NCBI RefSeq assembly: GCF_033436665.1
Contig: NZ_JAWQFO010000003.1
Span: 434,001-498,000 of the forward strand
DNA length: 64,000 nucleotides
Direction of reading: 5' to 3'
DNA from: JAWQFO01 sp033436665
GTDB taxonomy: Bacteria > Pseudomonadota > Alphaproteobacteria > Rhodobacterales > Rhodobacteraceae
The number at the start of each line of letters is the position of its first letter. Position 1 is the first letter of the stretch. The notes below the pieces were generated by a model. The model saw only the letters and a list, made by a program, of their open reading frames with translations, was not told the DNA's origin and made no database searches. Below are positions 18,868 to 28,224 of this stretch, in pieces. The position numbers and the translations under genes are program-made.

Positions 18868-19028
18868 TCCGTCACGGGAGAACTGGCGCAGGATGTCAGT
18901 GCCGAAGGAGCAACCGCCCCGGAAACTCTCAGGCCCAAGGGACCGTGACGGGCTGCGAAGACTCTGGAGAGTGGCGCCGCGATGCGCCCGCCGAAGGGAT
19001 AACGATCTCAGGCGACAGGACAGGGGGG
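18868..19028 (+). ncRNA. Tandem glycine riboswitch ahead of gcvTHP
   Basis: Two glycine aptamers stand in series in the 5' leader of gcvT. The first (about 18870-18951) is closed by CGTCACGG pairing with CCGTGACG and holds the conserved GCCGAAGGAGCAA and AACTCTCAGG segments. The second (about 18953-19028) has ACTCTGGAGAG, GCCGAAGGGATAACGATC and CTCAGGCGACAGGACAGGGG. Tandem glycine riboswitches usually switch the glycine cleavage operon on when glycine is high. The remaining 80 bases to the gcvT start are the expression platform; I could not assign a terminator or an anti-SD stem with confidence. Confidence 0.92.
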
Positions 19029-19107
19029 GCATCGGGACGCCGCATCGGGCGGGGTTCGTGGTGCCGGTTTTCGCGCAACGCGCACATCCGGCGATGAAGG
19101 AGACCGT

Positions 19108-20232
19108 ATGAGCGACCTCGAAAGAACCCCGCTGCACGATCTGCACGTCGCGCTCGGCGCCAAGATGGTGCCCTTCGCGGGATACGAGATGCCGGTCCAG
19201 TACCCGGCCGGCGTGATGCAGGAACACCTGCATTGCCGGGCGCAGGCGGGTCTTTTCGACGTCAGCCACATGGGCCAGGTCATCCTGCGCGGCACCTCCT
19301 GGGAGGCGGTGGCGCGGGGCTTCGAGACGCTGGTGCCGCAGGACGTGTCGGGCCTGAAGGACGCACGCCAGCGCTACGGGTTCTTCACGAACGCGGACGG
19401 CGGGATCGAGGATGACCTGATGTTCGCACGGCGCGGCGATGACCTGTTCGTTGTCGTGAACGCGGCCTGCAAGGCGGCGGACGTGGCGCGCATGAAGGCG
19501 GCTCTGGCGCCTGACGTCTCGGTCGACGTGCTGGAGGATCGCGCGCTGATCGCGCTGCAAGGTCCCGAAGCCGGCGCGGTGGTCGAGGCGATGGACCCGC
19601 GTGCCGCCGGGATGCGCTTCATGGACATCCGCGACCTCGAGCTTGGCGGCATCGCGGTCTGGGCCTCGCGCTCGGGGTATACCGGCGAGGACGGGTTCGA
19701 AATCTCGGTGCCCGCGGCGCAGGCCTCGGAGCTTGCGCGCAAGCTGCTCGATCACGAGAGCGTCGCGCCGATCGGGCTTGGCGCGCGCGATTCGCTGCGG
19801 CTCGAGGCCGGGCTCTGCCTTTACGGGAACGATATCGACGCCGGCACGTCCCCGGTGGAGGCCGATCTCGGCTGGGCGATCCAGAAGGCGCGGCGCACGA
19901 GCGGAGACCGCGCCGGCGGCTTTCCGGGCGCCGAGACGATCCTGTCGGCATTTGGGGAGACGCCGGACCGCAGGCGGGTCGGGCTGCGTCCGCAAGGGCG
20001 CGCGCCGATGCGCGAGGGCGTGGAACTTTTTGCCTCGGAGACGGCAGCCGAACCGGTCGGGCGCGTGACCTCGGGCGGCTTCGGCCCCACGGTTGGCGGT
20101 CCGGTGGCGATGGGCTATGTCGCGGGCGATCATGCCAGCACCGGCACGGTGCTGTGGGGCGAGCTACGCGGCAAGCGGCTTGCCGTCGAAGTCGCACCGC
20201 TCCCCTTCGTTCCGGCACGGTTCAAGAGATAG
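19108..20232 (+). CDS. gcvT: Glycine cleavage system T protein (aminomethyltransferase)
   Basis: A 374-residue folate-dependent enzyme that takes the aminomethyl group from the H-protein lipoyl arm and forms methylenetetrahydrofolate and ammonia. Characteristic segments are LHVALGAKMVPFAGYEMPVQ at the N-terminus, GLFDVSHMGQ near 46, SGYTGEDGFEIS near 191, LGARDSLRLEAGLCLYG near 223 and the C-terminal GRVTSGGFGPTVGGPVAMGY. AAGGAG lies 6 bases before the ATG. It is first in gcvT-gcvH-gcvP and is controlled by the tandem glycine riboswitch upstream. Confidence 0.95.
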   Translation: MSDLERTPLHDLHVALGAKMVPFAGYEMPVQYPAGVMQEHLHCRAQAGLFDVSHMGQVILRGTSWEAVARGFETLVPQDVSGLKDARQRYGFFTNADGGIEDDLMFARRGDDLFVVVNAACKAADVARMKAALAPDVSVDVLEDRALIALQGPEAGAVVEAMDPRAAGMRFMDIRDLELGGIAVWASRSGYTGEDGFEISVPAAQASELARKLLDHESVAPIGLGARDSLRLEAGLCLYGNDIDAGTSPVEADLGWAIQKARRTSGDRAGGFPGAETILSAFGETPDRRRVGLRPQGRAPMREGVELFASETAAEPVGRVTSGGFGPTVGGPVAMGYVAGDHASTGTVLWGELRGKRLAVEVAPLPFVPARFKR

Positions 20233-20252
20233 ACAACAGAGAGGAAGCGGGA

Positions 20253-20612
20253 ATGAAATTCACCGAGGAACACGAATGGCTGCGCGAGGATGGCGACGAG
20301 ATGGTGGTGGGCATCACCATCCACGCGGCCGAGCAACTGGGCGACGTGGTGTTCGTGGAGCTGCCCGACGAGGGCACCATGGTCAGCAAGGACGACGAGG
20401 TCGTCGTGATCGAAAGCGTCAAGGCGGCGTCGGATATTCTCGCGCCGGTCGATGGTGAGATCACCGAGGTGAACTCGGCGCTGGCGGACAACCCCGGCAT
20501 GGTGAACGACGATCCTCAGGGCGAGGCATGGTTCTTCAAGATGAAGATCAGCGATCCCTCGCAGCTCGAGGAGTTCATGGACGAGGCGGCCTACCAGAAA
20601 TTCATCGCCTGA
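20253..20612 (+). CDS. gcvH: Glycine cleavage system H protein
   Basis: A 119-residue lipoyl carrier protein that shuttles the methylamine group between the P, T and L proteins. It begins MKFTEEHEWL, as in the family, and the lipoylated lysine is in VVIESVKAASDI (K57). The ATG at 20253 has GAGGAAG upstream and follows the gcvT stop by 20 bases. A small perfect hairpin (20620-20640) after the stop may tune the mRNA ratio to gcvP. Confidence 0.95.
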   Translation: MKFTEEHEWLREDGDEMVVGITIHAAEQLGDVVFVELPDEGTMVSKDDEVVVIESVKAASDILAPVDGEITEVNSALADNPGMVNDDPQGEAWFFKMKISDPSQLEEFMDEAAYQKFIA

Positions 20613-20679
20613 CCCTCCCACGCGCCCCGCGCGGGCGCGTCTCACGTTACCACCGCCGATCCGCATGAGGAGCCGAGCC

Positions 20680-23523
20680 ATGGCGTTCAAGCCGACCGAA
20701 TACCTGCCTTACGATTTCGCCAACCGGCGTCACATCGGCCCCTCGCCGTCGGAGATGGCCGAGATGCTGGACGTCGTGGGTGCCGACAGCCTGGATGCGC
20801 TGATCGACGACACGTTGCCGAAAGGCATCCGGCAGGACGCGCCGCTGGAGTTCGGTCGTGCCAAGTCCGAGCGCGAGGTGCTCGAACACATGCGGATCAC
20901 CGCATCGAAGAACCGCGTGCTGACCTCGCTGATCGGGCAGGGCTACCACGGCACGGTCACCCCGCCGGCGATCCAGCGCAACATCCTGGAGAACCCGGCC
21001 TGGTACACCGCCTACACGCCCTACCAGCCCGAGATCAGCCAGGGCCGGCTCGAGGCGCTGCTGAACTTCCAGACCATGATCTCGGACCTCACTGGGCTCG
21101 AGATCGCCAACGCCTCGCTGCTCGACGAGGCGACGGCCTGCGCCGAGGCGATGACCATGGCGCAGCGCGTGGCGAAGTCGAAGGCCAAGGCGTTTTTCGT
21201 CGACCGCGACTGCCATCCGCAGAACATCGCCGTGATGCGGACCCGGGCCGAGCCGCTGGGGATCGAGGTGATCTTGGGCAACCCGGCCAAGCTCGAGGCC
21301 GAGAAGGTCTTCGGCGCGATCTTCCAGTACCCCGGCACCTACGGGCACGTGAACGATTTCACGCCGCAGATCGAGGCACTGCATGCGGCCGGCGCGCTGG
21401 GCATCGTGTCGGCGGACCCGCTGGCGCTGACCCTCCTGAAGGAGCCGGGTGCGATGGGGGCCGATATCGCGGTGGGCTCGAGCCAGCGCTTCGGCGTGCC
21501 GGAGGGCTATGGCGGGCCGCACGCTGCCTATATGGCCTGTCGCGACGCCCTGAAGCGCGCCATGCCGGGCCGGATCGTCGGGGTGTCGGTCGACGCTCAT
21601 GGCAACCGGGCCTACCGGTTGTCCTTGCAGACCCGCGAACAGCACATCCGGCGCGAAAAGGCGACCTCGAACGTCTGCACGGCGCAGGCGCTGTTGGCGG
21701 TCATGGCGTCGATGTACGCGGTGTTCCACGGCCCGGAAGGGCTCAAGGCCATTGCGCAGCGCATCCATCGCAAGACGGTGCGGCTTGCCAAGGGACTCGA
21801 GGCTGCGGGCTTCAAGGTCGACCCGCAGGCGTTTTTCGACACCATCACGGTGGATGTGGGCCCGCTGCAGGCGGCGGTAATGAAATCGGCCGTCGACGAG
21901 GGCATCAACCTGCGCCGGGTGGGCGAGACGCGCGTCGGCATCTCGCTCGACGAACGGACGCGTCCGGCGACGATCGAGGCGGTCTGGCGCGCCTTCGGAA
22001 TCGTTCGGCAGGACACCGATTTCACGGCCGAATACCGCTTCCCAGACGAGATGCTGCGCACGTCGGACTACCTGACCCATCCGATCTTTCACATGAACCG
22101 CGCCGAGACCGAGATGATGCGCTACATGCGCCGGCTCGCCGACCGCGACCTCGCGCTCGACCGGGCGATGATCCCGCTTGGCTCGTGCACGATGAAGCTC
22201 AATTCCGCGGCCGAGATGATGCCGGTGAGTTGGCGCGAGTTCTCGCTGATCCATCCCTTCGCACCGGACGACCAGGCGCAAGGCTACCGCGAACTGATCG
22301 ACGATCTCAGCGACAAGCTTTGCCAGATCACCGGGTATGACGCGATCTCGATGCAGCCGAATTCCGGCGCGCAGGGCGAGTACGCTGGCCTGCTGACCAT
22401 CGCCGGGTACCACGCGGCGCAGGGGCAGGGGCATCGCAACGTCTGCCTGATCCCGGTCAGCGCGCACGGCACGAACCCGGCCTCGGCTCAGATGGTGGGT
22501 TGGAAGGTCGTTGTCGTGAAGTCGGCCGCCAACGGCGACATCGACCTCGACGATTTTCGCGCCAAGGCCGAGCAGCACAGCGAGAACCTCGCCGGTTGCA
22601 TGATCACCTATCCCTCGACGCATGGCGTTTTCGAGGAGACGGTGACCGAGGTCACGCGCATCACCCACGAACACGGCGGCCAGGTCTACATCGACGGGGC
22701 CAACATGAATGCCATGGTCGGCCTGTCTCGGCCCGGCGATCTCGGCGGGGACGTGAGCCACCTCAACCTGCACAAGACCTTCTGCATTCCGCACGGCGGC
22801 GGCGGACCCGGCATGGGACCGATCGGCGTCAAGGCGCATCTCGTTCCACACCTGCCGGGTCATCCGAACGGCGGGTCCGGGGCGGTGTCCGCCGCGCCTT
22901 TCGGCTCGCCTTCGCTGCTGCCGATCAGCTGGGCCTATTGCCTGATGATGGGCGGCGACGGACTGACCCAGGCGACGCGGGTCGCGATCCTGAACGCCAA
23001 CTACATCGCAAAGCGCCTCTCCGGTGCCTTCGAGGTGCTCTACAAGGGTCCGTCGGGACGCGTGGCGCACGAGTGCATCATCGACGTGCGGCCTTTCGCC
23101 GACAGCGTCGGGGTGACCGTCGAGGATATCGCCAAACGCCTGATCGACTGCGGCTTCCACGCGCCCACGATGAGCTGGCCGGTGGCCGGCACGCTGATGG
23201 TGGAACCTACGGAAAGCGAGACCAAGGCCGAACTCGACCGGTTCTGCGATGCTATGCTGGCGATCCGCGACGAGATCCGAGCGATCGAGACCGGCGAAAT
23301 GGATGGCACCAACAACCCGCTTAAGAACGCACCACATACCGTCGAGGATCTCGTCGGCGAGTGGGATCGTCCCTATGGGCGTGAACAGGGCTGCTTTCCG
23401 CCGGGGGCCTTCCGGGTGGACAAGTACTGGCCGCCTGTGAATCGGGTGGACAACGTCTATGGCGACCGTCACCTGGTCTGCACCTGCCCGCCGCTCACCG
23501 ACTACGCCGAGGCCGCGGAGTAG
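20680..23523 (+). CDS. gcvP: Glycine dehydrogenase (decarboxylating), P protein
   Basis: A 947-residue PLP enzyme of the single-chain type that decarboxylates glycine and loads the remainder on GcvH. The PLP lysine is in LNLHKTFCIPHGGGGPG (K699). Other hallmarks are RHIGPS at the N-terminus, GSSQRFGVP with GYGGPHAA near 265-280, and MIPLGSCTMKLN near 500. The ATG at 20680 has GAGGAG 7 bases upstream; an in-frame start five codons earlier has none. The lipoamide dehydrogenase partner (L protein) is not in this window. Confidence 0.95.
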   Translation: MAFKPTEYLPYDFANRRHIGPSPSEMAEMLDVVGADSLDALIDDTLPKGIRQDAPLEFGRAKSEREVLEHMRITASKNRVLTSLIGQGYHGTVTPPAIQRNILENPAWYTAYTPYQPEISQGRLEALLNFQTMISDLTGLEIANASLLDEATACAEAMTMAQRVAKSKAKAFFVDRDCHPQNIAVMRTRAEPLGIEVILGNPAKLEAEKVFGAIFQYPGTYGHVNDFTPQIEALHAAGALGIVSADPLALTLLKEPGAMGADIAVGSSQRFGVPEGYGGPHAAYMACRDALKRAMPGRIVGVSVDAHGNRAYRLSLQTREQHIRREKATSNVCTAQALLAVMASMYAVFHGPEGLKAIAQRIHRKTVRLAKGLEAAGFKVDPQAFFDTITVDVGPLQAAVMKSAVDEGINLRRVGETRVGISLDERTRPATIEAVWRAFGIVRQDTDFTAEYRFPDEMLRTSDYLTHPIFHMNRAETEMMRYMRRLADRDLALDRAMIPLGSCTMKLNSAAEMMPVSWREFSLIHPFAPDDQAQGYRELIDDLSDKLCQITGYDAISMQPNSGAQGEYAGLLTIAGYHAAQGQGHRNVCLIPVSAHGTNPASAQMVGWKVVVVKSAANGDIDLDDFRAKAEQHSENLAGCMITYPSTHGVFEETVTEVTRITHEHGGQVYIDGANMNAMVGLSRPGDLGGDVSHLNLHKTFCIPHGGGGPGMGPIGVKAHLVPHLPGHPNGGSGAVSAAPFGSPSLLPISWAYCLMMGGDGLTQATRVAILNANYIAKRLSGAFEVLYKGPSGRVAHECIIDVRPFADSVGVTVEDIAKRLIDCGFHAPTMSWPVAGTLMVEPTESETKAELDRFCDAMLAIRDEIRAIETGEMDGTNNPLKNAPHTVEDLVGEWDRPYGREQGCFPPGAFRVDKYWPPVNRVDNVYGDRHLVCTCPPLTDYAEAAE

Positions 23524-23530
23524 GAACTTT

Positions 23531-23614
23531 CATGCCTCCGGCGGGGATACTTGTGAACCAGAGAATTGATTGCGTGTCCCTCTCTGGTTTCCAAATATCC
23601 CCGCCGGAGGCATG
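23531..23614. repeat. Long inverted repeat made of two copies of the dispersed element
   Basis: The left arm starts CATGCCTCCGGCGGGGATAC at 23531 and runs through GAACCAGAGA. The right arm ends at 23614 and is its near-perfect inverse, with about 17 unpaired bases between. The two arms differ from each other at only a few positions. It lies exactly between the convergent gcvP and FtsX-like permease genes, so it can act as a bidirectional terminator. Single arms of the same family occur at 18130 and 35551. Confidence 0.75.
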
Positions 23615-23617
23615 AAG

Positions 23618-26146
23618 TCATTCGCGGGCGCGCAGCACGCGCGCCGGGCGGGCGTTGATCGGGCCCCAGGCAAAAGCGATGCCCGCGACGAGCGTCGCGA
23701 GAATGCCACCTGCAACGATGCCGAGGGCCGAAGGCCACATCACGGCGTAATCGGTCTCCATCACGAAGCGGCTGACTGCCCATCCTCCGGCGATGCCTGC
23801 CGCCAATGCGACGAGGCCGGCGCAGAGGCCCAGAAGTGCCGCGCGCAGGGTGAAGCTGAGAAAGATCATGCGTCGCTCGGCGCCCAGAGTGCGCAGGATC
23901 GCCGCCTCAAAGGTGCGTGCCCCGGTGCCCGCAGCGGCGGCACCGATCAGCACCAGAAACCCCGTCAACAGGGTTGCGGCGGCACCATAGGACGTGGCGG
24001 CGGCGATGCCCGACAGCACCTCAGCGACACGGTCTATGGCGTCTCGGACGCGGATTGCGGTGATGTTGGGATAGCGGTTGGCGAGATCGCGCAGGATGCG
24101 GGCCTCCGCCTCGGGCTCGGCATAGACGGTCGAGATGAAGGTATGCGGCGCACCGGCCACCGCCGCGGGGTTCATGGTCAGCACGAAGCCGATGCCGGCG
24201 GTCGAGAAGTCGACCTCGCGGAAGCTGGCGATGGTTCCGGTGATGTCGCGCCCGAGGACGTTCACGGTAAGGGTGTCGCCGATCTCGAGGCCCAGTTCCT
24301 CGCCCTCTTCGGCAGCGAAGCTGATGAGCGGCGGGCCGTCGTAGTCCGTCGGCCACCAGTCGCCTTCGGTCAGGAAACTGTCCTCGGGCAGATCGCCGGC
24401 GTACGTGATGCCGCGGTCGCCGCGCACCACCCAGTGATCGCCGGCGACCTCGCGGGCAGGCTGGCCGTTGATCTGGGTGATGACGCCGCGCATCATCGGC
24501 GCGGACTGGACGCGGCGCACGGCGGGGTCCGAGGTCAGGCGCTCCGTGTACCCGTCCATCTGGTCCTGCTGGATGTCGACGAAGAAATAGGAGGGCGCCA
24601 CGTCCGGCAGGTTGCCCTGGATGGTAGTGCGCAAGTTGCCGTCAATCTGACCGATGGCGGCGAGCACGGCGAGGCCCAGCCCGAGCGAGAGGACGACCGA
24701 GGTGGTGCCCTCGCGCGGTCCGGAGATCGCCGCGAGTGCCCAGCGCAGGCGCGGATGTCCGCGCGCGGCCCGTGCGCCGCGGCGCGAGAGCCAGCGCACC
24801 AGCAGGGAAGCCGCGACCAGCAGCGCGAGCGCGCCGGCGATTCCGCCAGCCATCCAGAGCGTCAGGCGCCAGGTGCCCGAGAACAGCCCCGCGAAGCCTA
24901 CCAGAAGCGCCAGCGCCAGCGCCGCCGCCGCGAGGTAGCGCGGTGCCGGCAGCAACCGGCCGGTGCCCAACGCATCGCGAAAGAGGGCCGCGGCGCGGAT
25001 GTCTTCGGCGCGCGCTAGCGGCCAGAGCGTGAAGAGGAAGGCCGTCAACAGACCGTAGAGCGCCGCTTCGCCCAGAGGGCGCGGGTAGAAGGCGAATTCG
25101 GACGGCACCGGCAGGCGGGCCTCGATCAGCGGGGATAGCAGCACGGGAATTCCGCCGCCCAGCACGAGGCCCAGGGCAATACCCAAGAGCGACAGGGCGC
25201 CGATCTGTAGAAAGTAGGTCTGGAAAATCGTCGCCCGGTCCGCCCCCAGCGTGCGCAGCGTCGCGATGACGCCGGTCTTGCCGGCGAGGTAGGCGCGCAC
25301 CGCGGCCGAGACGCCGACTCCGCCCACCGCGAGGCCCGACAGACCGACGAGCACCAGGAAGGCGCCAAGGCGCTCTACGAACCGCTGCACGCCGGGCGCG
25401 CCGTTGCGACTGTCGCGCCAGCGCAGGCCGGCATCGGCGAACCGCGCCTGCAGGTCCGCCTCGAGCGCGTCGAGATCGGCGTCTTCAGGGAGCATCAGCC
25501 GGTAGTCGGTGTCGAACATCGCGCCCGCGTCAAGCAGCGTCGAGCCTTCCAGGGCATCGGTGCGCAGGATGGTGCGCGGGCCGAGGCTGAATCCGCCGGC
25601 CGCGCTGTCGGGTTCGCGCACGAGGATCGCCGAGAGGCGGTAGTCCTTGACGCCGAGCCGGAAACTGTCGCCCGCAGCAAGCCCCAATCGGTCGGCGAGC
25701 ACGCGTTCCATGACCGCGCCGGGAACGCCGTCGGCCTCCGCCAGCGCCTCGCCAAGTGGCATCGGCGGGTCGAGTTCGACCGATCCGATCAGGGGATAGG
25801 CGTCGTCGACCCCCTTGATCTGCGTAAGACCACGCTCGGCGCTGTCGCCGTCACCCACCACCGCCATCGAGCGGAACTCGACGATGCCGGACATGGCGAT
25901 GGAATTGGCCTGCATCCAGGCCAGCTCCTCGTCGTTCGCGTAGCGGTAGGTGATGTCGACTTCGGCGTCACCGCCGAGCAGGGCGGCCCCTTCGCGGGCC
26001 AGCCCCGTCTCGATGCTCGTGCGGACCGTGCCCACTGCCGCGATTGCCGCCACGCCCAGCGCAAGGCAGGCCAAAAAGATACGGAACCCGCGCAAGCCGC
26101 CGCGCAGCTCTCGCCGGGCGAATGTCGCCGCCAGACGCAGGCTCAT
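23618..26146 (-). CDS. ABC transporter permease, FtsX/YbbP family
   Basis: An 842-residue membrane protein. It has an N-terminal helix (FRIFLACLALGVAAIAAVG), a large periplasmic MacB-PCD-like domain, two FtsX domains (around residues 260-380 and 715-830), and central hydrophobic segments. This is the YbbP layout. With the ATPase encoded just upstream and the divergent tesA-like gene, it reproduces the conserved tesA-ybbA-ybbP neighbourhood, thought to handle lipids or lipoproteins. The start overlaps the ATPase stop by four bases. Confidence 0.87.
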   Translation of the reverse strand: MSLRLAATFARRELRGGLRGFRIFLACLALGVAAIAAVGTVRTSIETGLAREGAALLGGDAEVDITYRYANDEELAWMQANSIAMSGIVEFRSMAVVGDGDSAERGLTQIKGVDDAYPLIGSVELDPPMPLGEALAEADGVPGAVMERVLADRLGLAAGDSFRLGVKDYRLSAILVREPDSAAGGFSLGPRTILRTDALEGSTLLDAGAMFDTDYRLMLPEDADLDALEADLQARFADAGLRWRDSRNGAPGVQRFVERLGAFLVLVGLSGLAVGGVGVSAAVRAYLAGKTGVIATLRTLGADRATIFQTYFLQIGALSLLGIALGLVLGGGIPVLLSPLIEARLPVPSEFAFYPRPLGEAALYGLLTAFLFTLWPLARAEDIRAAALFRDALGTGRLLPAPRYLAAAALALALLVGFAGLFSGTWRLTLWMAGGIAGALALLVAASLLVRWLSRRGARAARGHPRLRWALAAISGPREGTTSVVLSLGLGLAVLAAIGQIDGNLRTTIQGNLPDVAPSYFFVDIQQDQMDGYTERLTSDPAVRRVQSAPMMRGVITQINGQPAREVAGDHWVVRGDRGITYAGDLPEDSFLTEGDWWPTDYDGPPLISFAAEEGEELGLEIGDTLTVNVLGRDITGTIASFREVDFSTAGIGFVLTMNPAAVAGAPHTFISTVYAEPEAEARILRDLANRYPNITAIRVRDAIDRVAEVLSGIAAATSYGAAATLLTGFLVLIGAAAAGTGARTFEAAILRTLGAERRMIFLSFTLRAALLGLCAGLVALAAGIAGGWAVSRFVMETDYAVMWPSALGIVAGGILATLVAGIAFAWGPINARPARVLRARE

Positions 26147-26835
26147 TCCGCGGCGGCCCGTTCCGGTTCGACGACCCGGCCGTCGGCAAGCCGGATGACC
26201 CGGTCGCAGCGCGCGGCAAGGCTGCGCGAATGCGTGACCAGGACCAGTGTCGCCCCGTGGCGGTCGCGCAACCCGAAGAGCAGGTCCATGATGGCGGCCC
26301 CGTTGGCGCCGTCGAGGTTGCCGGTGGGTTCGTCCGCAAGCAGGATCTCGGGCCGCGGCGCCGAGGCGCGGGCGAGCGCCACGCGCTGCTGCTCGCCACC
26401 CGAGAGCTGCGAGGGGTAGTGTCCGGCCCGGTGGGCGAGACCCACCGCTTCGAGTTCGGACTGCGCTTGGTCGAAGGCGTCACGCGCGCCGGCAAGTTCC
26501 AGCGGCGTCGCCACGTTTTCAAGCGCCGTCATGGTCGGGATCAGATAAAATGACTGGAAGACGACCCCCATGTGCGCGCGGCGGAAACGGGCGAGCGCAT
26601 CCTCGTTCATCGCCGTGAGATCGCGACCCAGCGCCGTGATCTCGCCGCCGGTCGCGCGTTCGAGGCCGCCCATCAGCATCAAGAGCGAGGACTTTCCGGA
26701 GCCCGATGGTCCGATCAGCCCCAGTGTCTCGCTACGGGCAACTTCAAGCGAGATTCCGTGCAGGATGTCGACCCGCCCGGCATTGCCATCCAGCGACAAA
26801 GCCGCATTTCTGAGCGAGAGGACTGGATCGGACAT
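26143..26835 (-). CDS. ABC transporter ATP-binding protein, YbbA/LolD-like
   Basis: A 230-residue ATPase with Walker A GPSGSGKSS near residue 43, signature LSGGEQQRVALARA near 143, Walker B EILLADEPTGNLD and switch His in VTHSRSL. The LolD/MacB-type sequence fits the FtsX-like permease whose start lies in its stop codon. I chose the ATG at 26835 over a TTG three codons upstream, since AAGG is then 9 bases away. It is divergent from the tesA-like gene across a 50-base gap. Confidence 0.88.
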   Translation of the reverse strand: MSDPVLSLRNAALSLDGNAGRVDILHGISLEVARSETLGLIGPSGSGKSSLLMLMGGLERATGGEITALGRDLTAMNEDALARFRRAHMGVVFQSFYLIPTMTALENVATPLELAGARDAFDQAQSELEAVGLAHRAGHYPSQLSGGEQQRVALARASAPRPEILLADEPTGNLDGANGAAIMDLLFGLRDRHGATLVLVTHSRSLAARCDRVIRLADGRVVEPERAAAE

Positions 26836-26885
26836 ACAGCGCAACCTTATCTTGGGTTTCCGTTGGATATGGAGTTTGGTGCGTC

Positions 26886-27530
26886 ATGCGCAAGGCAATC
26901 GGCAGTTTTGTCACGGTTTTCTGGCTTTCGGCTTCGGCCGTGGCGGCGGAAGAGGTGGTCATCGCGGCGCTGGGCGACAGCCTGACCCAGGGCTACGGGC
27001 TGAACGAGGGGCAGGGGTTCGTGCCGCAGCTTCAGGCCTGGCTCGACGCGAACGGAGCCGATGTCCGGCTGCTCAACGCCGGCGTCTCCGGCGATACCAC
27101 GGCGGGCGGGCTGGCCCGGGTCGACTGGACCCTGACGCCCGAGGTCGACGGCATGATCGTGGCGCTGGGCGGGAACGACATGCTGCGCGGCGTGCAGCCG
27201 ACGACCAGTCGCGCGAACCTCGACGGCATCCTGGCCGCGGCGTCCGAGGCCGATGTCGAGGTTCTTCTGGTCGGCATGCAGGCGCCGGGCAACTACGGGC
27301 CTGATTACAAGCGGGATTTCGACGCGATGTACCCCGAGCTTGCCGAGACCTACGACGCGCTGCTGTTTGCCGATTTCTTCGAGGGTCTCGGGGTCGAGAA
27401 CGGCGATCCGGCCTCGGTCCGGGCCCTGATGCAGCCGGATGGCATTCATCCCGGCGCCGAAGGGGTATCGCGTATCGTCGAGGCGATGGGACCGGCGGTG
27501 CTCGACCTCGTGGCGCGACTGCAGGACTGA
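26886..27530 (+). CDS. Periplasmic SGNH esterase (TesA/arylesterase-like)
   Basis: A 214-residue GDSL/SGNH hydrolase with a signal peptide (SFVTVFWLSASAVAA). All four blocks are visible: GDSLTQGYG (Ser nucleophile), the Gly of NAGVSGDT, GGNDMLRG (Asn) and DGIHPGAEG (Asp and His). Enzymes of this type are thioesterase/lysophospholipase/arylesterases of the periplasm. It is divergent from the ybbA/ybbP-like pair, as in many proteobacteria. Its stop lies four bases before the SRAP gene start. Confidence 0.87.
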   Translation: MRKAIGSFVTVFWLSASAVAAEEVVIAALGDSLTQGYGLNEGQGFVPQLQAWLDANGADVRLLNAGVSGDTTAGGLARVDWTLTPEVDGMIVALGGNDMLRGVQPTTSRANLDGILAAASEADVEVLLVGMQAPGNYGPDYKRDFDAMYPELAETYDALLFADFFEGLGVENGDPASVRALMQPDGIHPGAEGVSRIVEAMGPAVLDLVARLQD

Positions 27531-27534
27531 CGCG

Positions 27535-28152
27535 GTGCCGGGTCGGTTTTTCCTGACCTCTCCGATCGCCGAGCTTGCTGCAACGCTTGGCGCCGATCCC
27601 TCAACGGTCGCTGACGAGTCGCCACGGTCCAACATCGCTCCGGGTCAGGAGATCGTGACGCTCGACGGTGACGGGCTGGCGCGGCGGCGCTGGGGGATCA
27701 TCCCGGTGGGCCGCGTGAACGCGCGCGGCCGCCCGGTGATGGAAACCATCGTGAACGCACGCTCGGAAACCGTGTTCGACAAGACTGCCTTCGAAGGTAC
27801 CGGGCGGGCGGTCGTGCCGGTGAACGGCTGGTACGAATGGACCGGAGAGAAACGGCGCAAGACGGCCTGGGCGATCCGGTCCAAGTCCGACCCGTTCCTG
27901 TTCTTCGCCGCGATAACGGACACTTGGTCCGCGCCGGGCGGACAGCAGGTGATGCAGGTCGCTCCGGTGACCTGCGAACCCTCCGCCGACGTGCGCGACA
28001 TCCATCACCGCATGGGTGTTCTGCTGCGGGTCGCAGATATCCCGACATGGCTTTCGGGGAGCCCTGAGGAGGTCCGCCCACTGATGCGCCCGTGGCCCGA
28101 CGGGACCCTGCGGGTGGATGCCGCAGACGATGTCGACTGGAATGCGCCCTGA
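27535..28152 (+). CDS. SRAP (YedK/HMCES-like) family protein lacking the usual Cys2
   Basis: A protein of about 205 residues with the SRAP fold. Conserved active-site regions are present: VNARSET (Asn), NGWYEW (Glu) and DIHHRMGVLL (His). HMCES/YedK proteins start MCGR and use Cys2 to form a thiazolidine cross-link with abasic sites in single-stranded DNA. Here the GTG start gives M-P-G-R-F, so position 2 is Pro and no Cys lies nearby. Cross-linking chemistry should therefore be lost or changed. The start is fixed by alignment of the PGRFFLTSP segment and lies four bases after the previous stop. Confidence 0.82.
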   Translation: MPGRFFLTSPIAELAATLGADPSTVADESPRSNIAPGQEIVTLDGDGLARRRWGIIPVGRVNARGRPVMETIVNARSETVFDKTAFEGTGRAVVPVNGWYEWTGEKRRKTAWAIRSKSDPFLFFAAITDTWSAPGGQQVMQVAPVTCEPSADVRDIHHRMGVLLRVADIPTWLSGSPEEVRPLMRPWPDGTLRVDAADDVDWNAP

Positions 28153-28163
28153 GCTGCGGATGC

Positions 28164-28192
28164 AAAACGGGCGACGCCAGCAGCGCCGCCCG
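28164..28192 (-). terminator. Terminator of the cold-shock gene at 28225
   Basis: Read on the minus strand, CGGGCG pairs with CGCCCG around a 13-base loop that can extend the stem, followed by TTTT. It lies 33 bases past the cold-shock stop codon and also in the 3' region of the convergent SRAP gene. Confidence 0.55.
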
Positions 28193-28224
28193 CATGATCC
28201 GGGAGTGCGGAGCGACCGATCCGG

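Noticed and set aside
20620..20640. Hairpin between gcvH and gcvP as a terminator
   Set aside because: A GC stem of 8 pairs without U tract inside a clear operon; at most it modulates mRNA levels.
20647..23472. 941-codon open frame opposite gcvP
   Set aside because: Same reason: it follows the codon bias of gcvP in antisense and shows no family motif.
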